A DNA stretch of 64,000 nt from Roseivivax halodurans JCM 10272 (lineage in GTDB: Bacteria > Pseudomonadota > Alphaproteobacteria > Rhodobacterales > Rhodobacteraceae): NCBI RefSeq assembly GCF_000521785.1, contig NZ_JALZ01000001.1, positions 372,001-436,000 on the forward strand. Reading direction: 5' to 3'. Under the pieces are notes generated by a model. It searched no databases. It had not been told where the DNA came from and saw only the letters and a list, made by a program, of their open reading frames with translations. A program made the translations under genes and the position numbers. Below, in pieces: positions 6,505 to 16,209 of this stretch; position 1 is the stretch's first letter; every line of letters begins with the position of its first letter.

Positions 6505-9116
6505 CGCGCGACATCTCCGGCACTCACCTCCGCGAGCCGCAGCGTCTGACCGCCGAGCGCCCGGAACGCCCGCTGCCGGCAGGAGAGGACGATGATCTGC
6601 AGATCCGCCGCCTGCCGGTGCAGCGCGGTGAACATCTGCTCGATCCGGTCGTCGTCGGTGAAGACGAGCGCATCGTCGAGGATCACCGGCGCGTGCCGTC
6701 CCGCCGCCGCAAGCATTCGCGCGAAGGCGAGCCGCACCAGCAGCGCGACCTGCTCCTGCGTTCCGCCGGAGAGAATCTCGACCGGCTCAGCCTCGCCCTT
6801 CCGGACCAGCGCCGAGGGAAGGAGATCGCCGTCGTCCCAGGTCAGCTCCGCATCGGGCCAGAGGAGGTGAAGGAGCGGCTTCAGCTCGCGCACGACCGGT
6901 TCGAACAGCAACTCGCGGGACCCGGTCTTCGCCGCCTCGAGCGCCGCCTCGAGCCGTTCGAGGACCTTCACCTCGTGGGCGATCCGCGCGAGGTCGGCCT
7001 CGGCCAGCGCAAGCTCCGCCTCGGTTTCGGCGAGGCGCTCCTCGACCGCGTCACCCGAGCCGCGCGAGATCCGCTCCTCCAGCGTCGCGAGCTCCGGGCG
7101 CAGGCGCGCGATGTCGGCGCGGGCTTTCTCGTCGACCGAGCGTGCGCGGGCGAGCGCTGCCTCCGCCCCGGCGAGATCGGGCGCTTCGCGCGCGGTCTCG
7201 GCATGCAGCGCCTCCGCCGTCTCGAGCGCCGCGCGCGCCTTGCCGAATTCCTCTTCGAGCTGCGCCTCGGTCACATCTCCCAACCGTTCGACCGAATCCT
7301 CGGAACGCGCGCGCCGATCCTGCGTCGCCCCGAGCGCGGTTTCCGTACGGGCCGCATGGGTGCGGGAGTCCGACAGCCGCTCCGCCGCCGCATCCCGCGC
7401 CGCCTGTGCCGCGACCCGAGCCGTACCTGCGTCATCGAGCGCAGCCTCCGCCTCCGGCAGGTCGGGGCCGTCCGAGTCCTCAGACACCTCCGGGATCGCC
7501 GCCAGCGCCGCGCGCAACGGCTCGATCCCGTCCACCGCGAGGGATGCGAGCACCGCCTTCGCTTCGCCATGCCGTCGTTCCGCCTCGGTCCGGGCGGCCG
7601 AAGCCTCCCGCGCCTCGGCCATGGTTCCCGCGCCGATCCGGTCGAGGGCGCCGCGCAACGCGGCCTCGGCCCTCTCGACGCGGCCGTCATCGGGACCGGC
7701 CGCGGGGCGCAGGTCCAGCTGTCCCACACCCTCGATCTCGAGCGAGACGTGCCGGGTGACGGGAACTGCGCGGCCGTCGTCCAGCGGCTTGCCTCCCATG
7801 CGCACCGTACCGTCACGCCCCGCCGCGTAGCTCATCGTCACCTGCGTCGCTGCGGCATCGCGCGTGGCCTTCGCCGTGGCGACCTCCGAGAGCAGCTTTT
7901 CGAGCTCCCGCAACGCCTCCGGATCGGGCCCGCGTTTCGCTGCGGCCGCCGCGCTCTCCATGTCGCGGCGCGCCGCCTCGGCCCGCTCGATCCGAGCCGC
8001 AAGCTCCTTGCGCCGCTCCGCCCCGTCACGGGCGGCCTGAAGCCGCGCGGCCTCCCGCCGGGCGGTCTCGCATTCCGTGACGCGGCGCTTCGCCGCCTCC
8101 AGCGCGTCCTCGGCCACGTCGAGCGCGTCCTGCGCCGCGTCCCGCTCCGCCGCCGCGGCCGCGGACGCTTCGGCGGCGAGGCTCGCCTCGTCCGTCGCCT
8201 CCTGCCGCTCCGCCAGAGCCGCCCGCAACGTCTCCAGCCGGCCACGCACATTCGACACCGAAATGCGCGCGGCCTCGACCTTGCGCGCCTCGGCCTCGAC
8301 CGCCTCGGCATGGCGCCGTGCCGCGTCGAACGCCTCCGTCGCGCCCTTCAGCCGCTCCTGCCGGTCCGCGACCTCGTCCGGATCTTCAAGCTCGTCGAGC
8401 GCCCGTTTGGCACGGCGCCGCGCGTCGAGCGCCTCGTGCAGCCGTCGAGCGGTCTCCGCGAGGTCGTCCCGCTCCGCGGTCAGTATCTCCACCCTGTCGA
8501 GCGCCGCCTTCCACGGGCCGCTCTTCCTTGGCGTGCGGTTCTTGCCGGTCGCGTAGAGCCCGAGCTCCTCGCGGCAGCGGGTCAGCGCGTGATCCATGCG
8601 CCGCCCGCCGGTCATCGTCTCCACTTCCTCGCCGACCGCGTGCATGAGATCGCGCCGCGCGACGAGGGCGGCATCCTGATCCTTCTTCGCCGCGCTGGCG
8701 AATTGCGTCATGCCCTGTCGGACCCAGACGAGCCCCGAGGGCTCGCCCTCTCCGCCGCCGAGCAGCGCGCCGATCCAGTCCTCCGCCGCATCCGCCTGCG
8801 CGATCAGCCGTCCGTCCTGCGTGACCGTCGCCGAGGGTTTCGAGAGCCAGCGCTTGGCCAGAACGAAACGGCCCTCATCGGTCTCGACCTCGACGCTGAC
8901 CTCGGGCGCGCCGCCCGCATGGGGCCGCAGCGCGACGATGTCCCGCGCCCGCGATCCGTGCGGCGTGAAGAAGAGCGCCTGCACCGCGTCGAAGAGCGTC
9001 GACTTGCCGAACTCGTTCGGCTCGCAGAGCACGTTGAGCCCGTCGGTGATCCCCTCGACGCGCGCCGCCGCGGTGAAGCGCCGGACGTTGTTCACCTCGA
9101 TCGCGCGGAGCCTCAT
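6501..9116 (-). CDS. Rad50/SbcC-like coiled-coil ATPase of the YhaN type
   Basis: 871 residues. The N-terminus has the ATPase start MRLRAIEVNNVRRF and a Walker A EPNEFGKST (residues 32-40). The C-terminus has the ABC signature SGGTQEQ (783-789), Walker B PVILDDALVF (810-819) and a final His/Ser region. Between them lie long Ala/Glu/Arg-rich coiled coils (about 180-415 and 475-760). The middle has no CxxC zinc hook; it carries a compact non-coiled insert around residues 422-470 (YAAGRDGTVRMGGKPLDDG ...). This architecture fits the YhaN group rather than classical SbcC. It overlaps both neighbours by 4 bp, downstream of a Mre11-like nuclease, so the two proteins very likely form a DNA-processing complex. 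The target DNA structure is unknown. Confidence 0.85.
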   Translation of the reverse strand: MRLRAIEVNNVRRFTAAARVEGITDGLNVLCEPNEFGKSTLFDAVQALFFTPHGSRARDIVALRPHAGGAPEVSVEVETDEGRFVLAKRWLSKPSATVTQDGRLIAQADAAEDWIGALLGGGEGEPSGLVWVRQGMTQFASAAKKDQDAALVARRDLMHAVGEEVETMTGGRRMDHALTRCREELGLYATGKNRTPRKSGPWKAALDRVEILTAERDDLAETARRLHEALDARRRAKRALDELEDPDEVADRQERLKGATEAFDAARRHAEAVEAEARKVEAARISVSNVRGRLETLRAALAERQEATDEASLAAEASAAAAAERDAAQDALDVAEDALEAAKRRVTECETARREAARLQAARDGAERRKELAARIERAEAARRDMESAAAAAKRGPDPEALRELEKLLSEVATAKATRDAAATQVTMSYAAGRDGTVRMGGKPLDDGRAVPVTRHVSLEIEGVGQLDLRPAAGPDDGRVERAEAALRGALDRIGAGTMAEAREASAARTEAERRHGEAKAVLASLAVDGIEPLRAALAAIPEVSEDSDGPDLPEAEAALDDAGTARVAAQAARDAAAERLSDSRTHAARTETALGATQDRRARSEDSVERLGDVTEAQLEEEFGKARAALETAEALHAETAREAPDLAGAEAALARARSVDEKARADIARLRPELATLEERISRGSGDAVEERLAETEAELALAEADLARIAHEVKVLERLEAALEAAKTGSRELLFEPVVRELKPLLHLLWPDAELTWDDGDLLPSALVRKGEAEPVEILSGGTQEQVALLVRLAFARMLAAAGRHAPVILDDALVFTDDDRIEQMFTALHRQAADLQIIVLSCRQRAFRALGGQTLRLAEVSAGDVAR

Positions 9117-10243
9117 GACGCCGCCTCCCGGACATAGCCGTAGAGCCGCGCGAGGGCGTCGCCCGCGATCTCCCGCTCGGAGGCCGAGAGAGTGTCGGAC
9201 ATCGCCTCCTCCCTCAGCGCCTCGGCCGCCATCCTAAGCGCCCCGGCGCGGTCGATCTCGTCGATATCGGTCGTCTCGTAGCGCGTGCCGAGCTCCGCGG
9301 TCACGAGCTCGAACCGGGCGAATTCCGGCCCGTGCCGCGCCGCCGCCGCGGCAAGGTCCGCCTGTTCCGCGAGCCCGGTCCAGCCCGTCGCGCGCACGCG
9401 CAGCAGCGTGTCGCGCCGGTCCTCGACCGGCAGCAGCGCCTCGAGCGAAGCGCCCGCATCCTGCCGCGGGGCGAGCGCCAGCTCCATCTCGGCCCAGAGG
9501 AACTGCCCGGTCTCGACCTCCGCGACCTGCGGCGCGGCGCCGGGCTCGAGCGCCACCGCAAGGCACACGCCGCGGCGGGAATGCTTGAACCGGTCCTGTT
9601 CGGGCGTGCCGGAATAGTGGACGCGCTGGGAGACCTCCATCCGCCCGTGCCAGTCGCCGAGCGCGAGGTAGTCGAGCCGCGCCGTGCAGTCGCGGTCGGG
9701 TGGAATGCTCTCGCCGCTCTCGGTGAAATCGGTGATGCCGCCATGCGCGAGGCCGATCCGCAGGTGGCCCTCCGCGCTCGGCATCGTCGCGAGCGGCGCG
9801 CTCGGATCGGTGCCCGAGGACCGCCATGCGACCGGGCAGGGCAGGAGCGTCGCGCCCTCGGCGATCACCACAGGTTCCGCAGACGTCAGCGGATGCACGT
9901 TCTCCGGCGCCTCCGCGCGTATCCTCTCCCAGAGCGGCTCCGCATCCCGAAGGTTGTCGTGGTTGCCGGGCAGGATCCACCAGTGGATATCCCGGTCGCC
10001 CCCCATCGCGGCAAGCGCCTGCCTCCAGATGGCGGGCGAAGGCGTCGCGGTGTCGAACGTGTCCCCGGCCAGGAGGACATGGTGCGCGCCATGATCCCGC
10101 GCGGCGCGCGCGATCCGCCCGATCGCCCCGTGCCGCGCCTCCATCAGCCGCCCGCGCACGTTCCCGTCGGGCGGCTCGGGGATGTTCGCGAAGCGCCGCC
10201 CGAGATGGAGGTCGGAGGCATGGATGAAGCGAAAAATCGGCAT
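9113..10243 (-). CDS. Mre11/SbcD-like DNA repair exonuclease (metallophosphoesterase, YhaO type)
   Basis: 376 residues. Metallophosphoesterase motifs are complete: SDLHLG (residues 10-15), GDTFD (60-64), GNHDN (93-97), GLAHGG and LGDWHG. These coordinate two metals in Mre11/SbcD nucleases that trim DNA ends or hairpins. A capping domain follows, and the C-terminus overlaps the ATPase gene by 4 bp (ATGA). Gene order nuclease-ATPase matches yhaO-yhaN and sbcD-sbcC. It is the first gene of the operon; no obvious regulator is adjacent. The assignment to the YhaO rather than SbcD branch rests mainly on the partner ATPase. Confidence 0.88.
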   Translation of the reverse strand: MPIFRFIHASDLHLGRRFANIPEPPDGNVRGRLMEARHGAIGRIARAARDHGAHHVLLAGDTFDTATPSPAIWRQALAAMGGDRDIHWWILPGNHDNLRDAEPLWERIRAEAPENVHPLTSAEPVVIAEGATLLPCPVAWRSSGTDPSAPLATMPSAEGHLRIGLAHGGITDFTESGESIPPDRDCTARLDYLALGDWHGRMEVSQRVHYSGTPEQDRFKHSRRGVCLAVALEPGAAPQVAEVETGQFLWAEMELALAPRQDAGASLEALLPVEDRRDTLLRVRATGWTGLAEQADLAAAAARHGPEFARFELVTAELGTRYETTDIDEIDRAGALRMAAEALREEAMSDTLSASEREIAGDALARLYGYVREAAS

Positions 10244-10346
10244 CGGAAATCCGGTCTGGTGAACCAGCGCAAGCGCGCCGCTTCACCAGACCAGATCGGC
10301 CGGAGCGGGAAAAGCCCGGGCGCGCCGGCTCCCGGCCTACGTGGCG

Positions 10347-11501
10347 TCAGGCCTCCTGCGCCTCCTCGCGGCCGGGGCGGTAATCCGTGCGGTCGGAGAG
10401 GAACTCTCCGAGATTCTGCAGGCTGTCCACGTGACGGCAGATCGTGCGCATCGCGATCAGCACCGGGATCGCCACCACCATGCCGACGACCGACCAGGTC
10501 CAGGCGAAGAAGGACACAGACAGGAACACCACGACCGTGTTAAGCCGCAGGCTGCGGCCGACGAAGGTCGGCGTCACGAATTGCCCCTCGATGAAGGTCG
10601 CCATGAAATAGGTGCCGCCGACGATGACGCTCCACCAGATCCAGTCGAAGGTGACGAGCGCGACGCCCGCCGAGATCAGGACGCCGGCGAGGGCGCCGGC
10701 ATAGGGGACGAAGTTGAAGATGAAGGCGACGAGGCCGAAGACCCACGGCATGGGCATGCCGTAGAGCCACATCGCGAGGCCGACAGCGCATCCGAGGGCG
10801 GCGTTGATGATGGTGATCGTCAGCAGGTACCGCGACAGCTTGGCCTCGAGCTCGCGCACCACCTCCATCGCCCGGCGCTTGTCCCGGAAGGTCGGCAACA
10901 CGTGCACGATCTTCTGGTAGAACATGTCGCCCGTGGCGAGCAGGAAGAACAGCAGCACGATGGTGAAGACCACCTGCGCCAGCATCCCGGGAAGCAGCAG
11001 CATCATGTCGAGCGCGGGGCTGCCGCCTTCGAGCTTCACGCGCTGGACCTCGGGATCGCTCGACCCGAGCAGCCCCTGAACGCGGTCGAAGGCGCCGAAG
11101 ACCGATTCGAGCGGCCGTGAGACCTCGGCGAGCTTCGTGCGGATCTGCGACATGATCTGCGGCGCGTCCTCGACCCAGGCGGTGACCGGCATCGCCAGCG
11201 CGCCGGCCAGCAGGAAGAGGCCGGTGAAGAGCACGATCATGATCAATAGCGCGGTCGCCCAGGCCGGAATGCCGCGCCGGTCGAAGACGCGCCGGATCGG
11301 CGTGAAGATGAGCGACAGGAGCAATCCGAGGAGGATCGGCACGATCAGCGTCTGGGCGTAGGTCAGCGTGAAGATCGTCGCATAGATGAAGACGCCCACC
11401 ATCGCCCATTTCGGGATCCGCGCCCGAAGTGACCACAGCCAGGATGACAGCGTATCGGCATGCCTCGTGTCGTTCGCCCGCTGCTCATCCGGGTCCGCCA
11501 T
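10347..11501 (-). CDS. AI-2E family transporter (PerM/TqsA-type membrane protein)
   Basis: 384 residues with about eight hydrophobic segments: two close together near residues 34-75 (MVGVFIYATIFTLTYAQTL and IVPILLGLLLSLIFTPIRRV), one near 85-110, and a cluster from 160 to the C-terminus. The central soluble region (QIRTKLAEVSRPLESVFGAF) and the late YFMATFIEGQFVTPTFVG segment are characteristic of the family. Members export diverse small molecules or ions; only a few relate to autoinducer-2, so the substrate is unknown. GGAGCG lies just before the ATG. It is monocistronic, divergent from purU. Confidence 0.9.
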   Translation of the reverse strand: MADPDEQRANDTRHADTLSSWLWSLRARIPKWAMVGVFIYATIFTLTYAQTLIVPILLGLLLSLIFTPIRRVFDRRGIPAWATALLIMIVLFTGLFLLAGALAMPVTAWVEDAPQIMSQIRTKLAEVSRPLESVFGAFDRVQGLLGSSDPEVQRVKLEGGSPALDMMLLLPGMLAQVVFTIVLLFFLLATGDMFYQKIVHVLPTFRDKRRAMEVVRELEAKLSRYLLTITIINAALGCAVGLAMWLYGMPMPWVFGLVAFIFNFVPYAGALAGVLISAGVALVTFDWIWWSVIVGGTYFMATFIEGQFVTPTFVGRSLRLNTVVVFLSVSFFAWTWSVVGMVVAIPVLIAMRTICRHVDSLQNLGEFLSDRTDYRPGREEAQEA

Positions 11502-11766
11502 TGATCGCTCCTTTATGGGGTTTGAAACACAACAACGGGGCCGGGCTATGGTTTCGGCGTCGCGGATTACCTATGCGCAACGTGCGAAATGTCATCTCTG
11601 GGCGCGGATTGTCCCGGGCGGTATGGGAAGGCGGTCCGAAAAGCCGCGTTCCCCCGCCGGAACGTCGCGGACGAACGAGACCGGAGCGTCCTCAGTGACC
11701 ACTCCAAAGACCGAGTCCCACGCGTCCCGGCCGACCCCGTGCCGGTGCCAGACAGAAAGACGCCGC

Positions 11767-12651
11767 ATGTCCAAGTACGCCCTGACCGTCACCTGCCGCT
11801 CGACCCGCGGGATCGTTGCCGCGGTCTCCACCTACCTGGCCGAGAACGGCTGCAACATCACCGATTCCGCGCAGTTCGACGATACCGAGACGGGCAGGTT
11901 CTTCATGCGCGTGAGCTTCGATTCCGAGGAGGGCAGGGACCAGGGCGAGCTCGAGGCCGGGTTCGGCCCGGTCGCGGACGAGTTCGGCATGGATGCCGCC
12001 TTCCACGACGCCGCGGTGAAGATGCGCGTCGTCATCATGGTCTCGCGCTTCGGCCATTGCCTCAACGATCTGCTCTATCGCTGGCGCATCGGCGCCCTGC
12101 CGATCGAGATCGTGGCCGTGATCTCGAACCACATGGATTACCAGAAGGCCGTGGTGAACCACGACATCCCCTACCACACGATCCGCGTCACGCCCGAGAA
12201 CAAGCCCGAGGCCGAGGCCGCGATCATGCGGGTGGTCGAGGAGACGGGCGCCGACCTCATCGTGCTGGCCCGTTACATGCAGATCCTCTCGGACGAGATG
12301 TGCCGCAAGATGTCGGGCCGGATCATCAACATCCACCATTCGTTCCTGCCGTCCTTCAAGGGTGCGAACCCCTATAAGCAGGCCTTCGAGCGGGGGGTGA
12401 AGCTGATCGGCGCGACCGCGCATTACGTGACCGCCGATCTCGACGAGGGGCCGATCATCGAGCAGGACACCGTGCGCATCACCCATGCGCAGAGCGCGTC
12501 CGACTACGTCTCGCTCGGCCGCGAGGTCGAGGCGCAGGTGCTGGCCCGCGCCGTCCATGCACACAGCCACAACCGCGTCTTTCTCAACGGCAACAAGACC
12601 GTGGTCTTCCCGGCCTCGCCCGGCGGATACGCCTCCGAGCGCATGGGTTGA
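11767..12651 (+). CDS. purU: Formyltetrahydrofolate deformylase
   Basis: 294 residues. An N-terminal ACT domain (MSKYALTVTCRSTRGIVAAV, residues 1-80) precedes the formyltransferase-like catalytic domain, with FGHCLNDLLYRW, NIHHSFLPSFKGANPYKQA and the ATAHYVTADLDEGPII loop containing the catalytic Asn/His/Asp set. It hydrolyses 10-formyl-THF to formate and THF. The frame is open for 127 codons upstream but that stretch has no family similarity; the ATG at 11767 aligns with other PurU starts. The gene converges on a glycine-betaine type transporter, and betaine catabolism loads folate with one-carbon units, so PurU may recycle THF in that context (inference). Only a poor ribosome site (AGAAAGA) is visible. 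Confidence 0.95.
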   Translation: MSKYALTVTCRSTRGIVAAVSTYLAENGCNITDSAQFDDTETGRFFMRVSFDSEEGRDQGELEAGFGPVADEFGMDAAFHDAAVKMRVVIMVSRFGHCLNDLLYRWRIGALPIEIVAVISNHMDYQKAVVNHDIPYHTIRVTPENKPEAEAAIMRVVEETGADLIVLARYMQILSDEMCRKMSGRIINIHHSFLPSFKGANPYKQAFERGVKLIGATAHYVTADLDEGPIIEQDTVRITHAQSASDYVSLGREVEAQVLARAVHAHSHNRVFLNGNKTVVFPASPGGYASERMG

Positions 12652-12654
12652 GAC

Positions 12655-12679
12655 GTGCCGCCCCGCGGAGGGGCGGCAC
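12655..12679. terminator. Bidirectional hairpin between purU and proV
   Basis: GTGCCGCCCC pairs perfectly with GGGGCGGCAC around a 5-nt loop, placed exactly between two convergent stop codons (4 bases from each). There is no T-run on either strand, but the position suggests a shared terminator. Confidence 0.7.
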
Positions 12680-12683
12680 CCGT

Positions 12684-13739
<1,056 letters not shown>

Positions 13740-13749
13740 GGTCGCTCCT

Positions 13750-14787
13750 TCAGGTCTTCTGCGCGGCGTTGACGCGGGCGAGCGCCGCCTTGGTGGAGCG
13801 GTCGAGGATGACCGCGAGAAGCACGATGCCGAGGCCCGAGATCAGGCCGACGCCGAGCTCGAGGTTGCGGATGCCGCGCAGCACCAGCACGCCGAGGCCC
13901 GGGGCCGAGACGAGCGAGGCGATCACCACCATCGCGAGCGACATCATGATCGTCTGGTTCACGCCGGCCATGATGTTCGGCAGCGCCAGCGGGATCTGCA
14001 CGCCGTAGAGCTTCTGGCGCTTGGTCATCCCGAACGCGTCCGCGGCCTCGATCACCTCCTTGTCGACGAGCCGGATGCCGAGATTGGTCAGACGGATCAC
14101 CGGCACGATGGCGTAGAGGATGATGGCGATGCCGTAGAGCTTGGGCTCGGTCACCGAGAAGAGGAAGATCAGCGGGATGAGGTACACGAAGGGCGGCAGC
14201 GTCTGCAGCATGTCAAGCACCGGGATCATGATCCGCTGGAGCTTGTCCGAGCGCGACATGGCGATGCCGATGGGCACGCCCAATAGGACGCAGATTACCG
14301 CGCAGACGAAGATGATCGCCAGCGTCTGCATCGCGTAGTCATAATAATCGATGAAGGCGAGCGCGGCGAAGCAGCCCGCGACGAAGGCCATCAGCTGCCA
14401 CGAGCGGCTGACCACCAGCACGATCAGCGCAAGCGCCGGGATCATGATCCACCACGGCGTCTCCTGGAAGAGCCAGAGCGCGTTCGCGAGCGCCCAGCTC
14501 AGCGGCTGGGTGATCGGATCGAGCACGTAGGAAAGCGCGTCCTTGATGTCGAGAAAGCCGCGCTCGAGCCCCTGCGTGACCTCCCGCGATTGCGGGAAGG
14601 ACGCGCAGGCGTCGTTGAGGGAATCCATCGAGGGGAAGGGCGTGTCCCAGAGGGAGGTCTCGGGTGCGCCGCCGCCTGATTGTCCGACGAGATCGGCCAT
14701 CGACATCGGGGCGGAGCCGCCCGAGCCGTCGCCGTCGCACCAGTCGCGCAGCCCGAGGCTGTTGAAGACCCAGTCATAGGTGGCCAT
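13750..14787 (-). CDS. proW: Glycine betaine/proline-type ABC transporter permease
   Basis: 345 residues. After an N-terminal extension of about 95 residues come about seven membrane segments (for example ALANALWLFQETPWWIMIPA and IALIVLVVSRS near residues 95-130). The BPD transmembrane signature with the EAA-like loop VIEAADAFGMTKRQKLYGVQIPLALPNI lies near residue 255. The Cys/Gly-rich N-terminal extension (WCDGDGSGGSAP) is typical of ProW-like permeases, whose long periplasmic tail helps sense osmolarity. It lies between proX (105 bp upstream, with a strong intervening hairpin) and proV (10 bp downstream). Confidence 0.92.
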   Translation of the reverse strand: MATYDWVFNSLGLRDWCDGDGSGGSAPMSMADLVGQSGGGAPETSLWDTPFPSMDSLNDACASFPQSREVTQGLERGFLDIKDALSYVLDPITQPLSWALANALWLFQETPWWIMIPALALIVLVVSRSWQLMAFVAGCFAALAFIDYYDYAMQTLAIIFVCAVICVLLGVPIGIAMSRSDKLQRIMIPVLDMLQTLPPFVYLIPLIFLFSVTEPKLYGIAIILYAIVPVIRLTNLGIRLVDKEVIEAADAFGMTKRQKLYGVQIPLALPNIMAGVNQTIMMSLAMVVIASLVSAPGLGVLVLRGIRNLELGVGLISGLGIVLLAVILDRSTKAALARVNAAQKT

Positions 14788-14847
14788 GGGGTATCCTGTC
14801 CTGTTGAGGGGCCGGGCGCGCCGGGGCGCACCGTCCGGAAACGCAAA

Positions 14848-14875
14848 CGGCGGCCCCGGAATGCCGGGGCCGCCG
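14848..14875 (-). terminator. Intercistronic hairpin between proX and proW
   Basis: CGGCGGCCCCGG pairs perfectly (12 bp) with CCGGGGCCGCCG around a 4-nt loop, starting 17 bases after the proX stop. Such hairpins commonly stabilise the binding-protein mRNA or partly terminate ahead of the permease, giving more binding protein than transporter. Confidence 0.75.
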
Positions 14876-14892
14876 CGCGCCGTGTCAGCCGA

Positions 14893-15867
14893 TCACTGCT
14901 CGAGCACGCTCGCGAGGTTCTCGCGCGCGCTGTCGCTGATCCAGTTCGACCAGGTGTCCTGGTAGTTGGTCAGGAAGTAGACGGCCCCTTCCTCGCCCGA
15001 TGCGGAGTTCTCCTCCATCCAGGCCACGATGGAGTTCATCGTGTCGGTCTCGAAGGTCATGTTCGTAAGGAACTCGGTCAGCTCGGGATATTCGCCCGAG
15101 AAGTCCGTGGTGACCGCGGTCTTGATCTCGGCCGGCGGGAAGGAGGTGCGGCCCACATCGGTGGCGTCGGGGTTCTGCGCCGCCTCGTGCGCCTCCTGAT
15201 CGTACTCGCCCATGTCGACCTGCACGAGGTCGTAGCGGCCGATCACGGCCGTCGGGGCCCAGTAATAGCCGAACCAGGGCTCCTCGCTCTCGAACGCCGA
15301 GGCGATGGAGGTGGCGAGCGTCTCGCCCGAGCCGTGGTTGAAGATCTCGATGCCGGCTTCCTCGACGCCGAAGGCCGGCAGGAGGTTGTCGTTGAAGACG
15401 CGGCAGCCCCAGCCCTCGGGGCAGTTGTGGAGGCGTCCGCCGACCAGCTCGGGGTTCTCGAGGATCCCGTCGATAGTCTTCAGCTCGGGATGTTCTTCGG
15501 CAAGGTAGGCCGGGATCCACCACGCATCGATGCCGCCGGGATCGAGCACGGCGCCGAGCTCCTCGACACGGCCCTCTTCCTTGAGGTTTTCATAGACGTT
15601 GCCGGTGGCGTTGACCCAGAGCTCGGTCACGATGTCCGGCTCGCCGTTCTCGGCGACCGAGGTGATCGCGGGCACGGTGTCGGACGGCACGATCGAGACG
15701 TCGCAGCCATAGCCCTGTTCCATGATGAAGTTCGCCACGTTGGTGACGACGGACGCGGAGGCCCAGTTCATCTCGGTGATCGAAACCTCGCCGCAGCTTC
15801 CCTCGTCCTGAGCGAATGCCGGTGCGGCAAGCAGAGTGAGTGCTGTCGTGAGCGTCAGTTTCCGCAT
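14893..15867 (-). CDS. proX: Glycine betaine/proline-type ABC transporter substrate-binding protein
   Basis: 324 residues, OpuAC/ProX family. The signal peptide is MRKLTLTTALTLLAAPAFAQ; mature protein starts at DEGSCGEVSITEMNWASASV. Aromatic residues used for the quaternary-amine cage in this family are plentiful (PAYLAEEHPEL, EPWFGYYWAP, WMEENSASG). AGGGGA lies just before the chosen ATG; an in-frame extension to 16056 has no SD and would bury the signal peptide. First gene of the transporter unit, which is unusual because E. coli proVWX has the ATPase first. Two Cys residues (28 and about 148) might form a disulfide. The substrate is inferred. Confidence 0.92.
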   Translation of the reverse strand: MRKLTLTTALTLLAAPAFAQDEGSCGEVSITEMNWASASVVTNVANFIMEQGYGCDVSIVPSDTVPAITSVAENGEPDIVTELWVNATGNVYENLKEEGRVEELGAVLDPGGIDAWWIPAYLAEEHPELKTIDGILENPELVGGRLHNCPEGWGCRVFNDNLLPAFGVEEAGIEIFNHGSGETLATSIASAFESEEPWFGYYWAPTAVIGRYDLVQVDMGEYDQEAHEAAQNPDATDVGRTSFPPAEIKTAVTTDFSGEYPELTEFLTNMTFETDTMNSIVAWMEENSASGEEGAVYFLTNYQDTWSNWISDSARENLASVLEQ

Positions 15868-16209
15868 GGATTTCCCCTGTTTCCACGGTCTCCGGGGGCC
15901 TCGCGCGCCATGCGGGTCGGTCGTGCCGACGGCGGCACGACGCGAAGGTTGGGCGGCGCCGTATCGCGCCGCCGATGCCCCGGAACTTGCGGTGGCGGAC
16001 CCTAACGGCGGATCTCCGCCGCTGTAACCGTGAAAGATGCAATGATGACGTTGCATAAAAAGACGTCCGGATATGCCGTCGCGTCAATGTCTTGGACGTT
16101 CCGGGAAAACGATCAACATGTGACTATCGGCCCGTGCGGCCCCATTGTCATTTTGCAATCTCCATGCATCTTGATGACCGAATATTGACTGCGTCCGAAA
16201 GACTGCTCC
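15868..16209. other. Intergenic region between proX and the LOV gene
   Basis: 342 bp with divergent genes on either side. It holds a short CGGCGG/CCGCCG hairpin at about 16005-16020, an inverted repeat at 16037-16056 and an AT-richer stretch near 16140-16190. I see no small gene, and no confident sigma-70 or EcfG (GGAAC-N16/17-CGTT) promoter. Confidence 0.6.
16037..16056. promoter_or_regulatory. Inverted repeat ATGCAA-N8-TTGCAT in the proX/LOV divergent region
   Basis: A perfect 6-bp inverted repeat with helical-turn spacing, 170 bp upstream of proX and 154 bp upstream of the LOV gene, followed by an A-run. It could be an operator for either gene; no regulator is identifiable. Confidence 0.35.

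Noticed and set aside
6276-9137. Forward frame of 953 codons opposite the YhaN-like ATPase
   Set aside because: Arg-rich antisense product without domains; the reverse frame has all ATPase motifs.
11386-11766. N-terminal extension of PurU by 127 codons
   Set aside because: The extension has no similarity to PurU, and the ACT domain begins exactly at the ATG at 11767.
11502-11766. Riboswitch ahead of purU
   Set aside because: I looked for glycine, THF and SAM-type conserved cores and could not match any.
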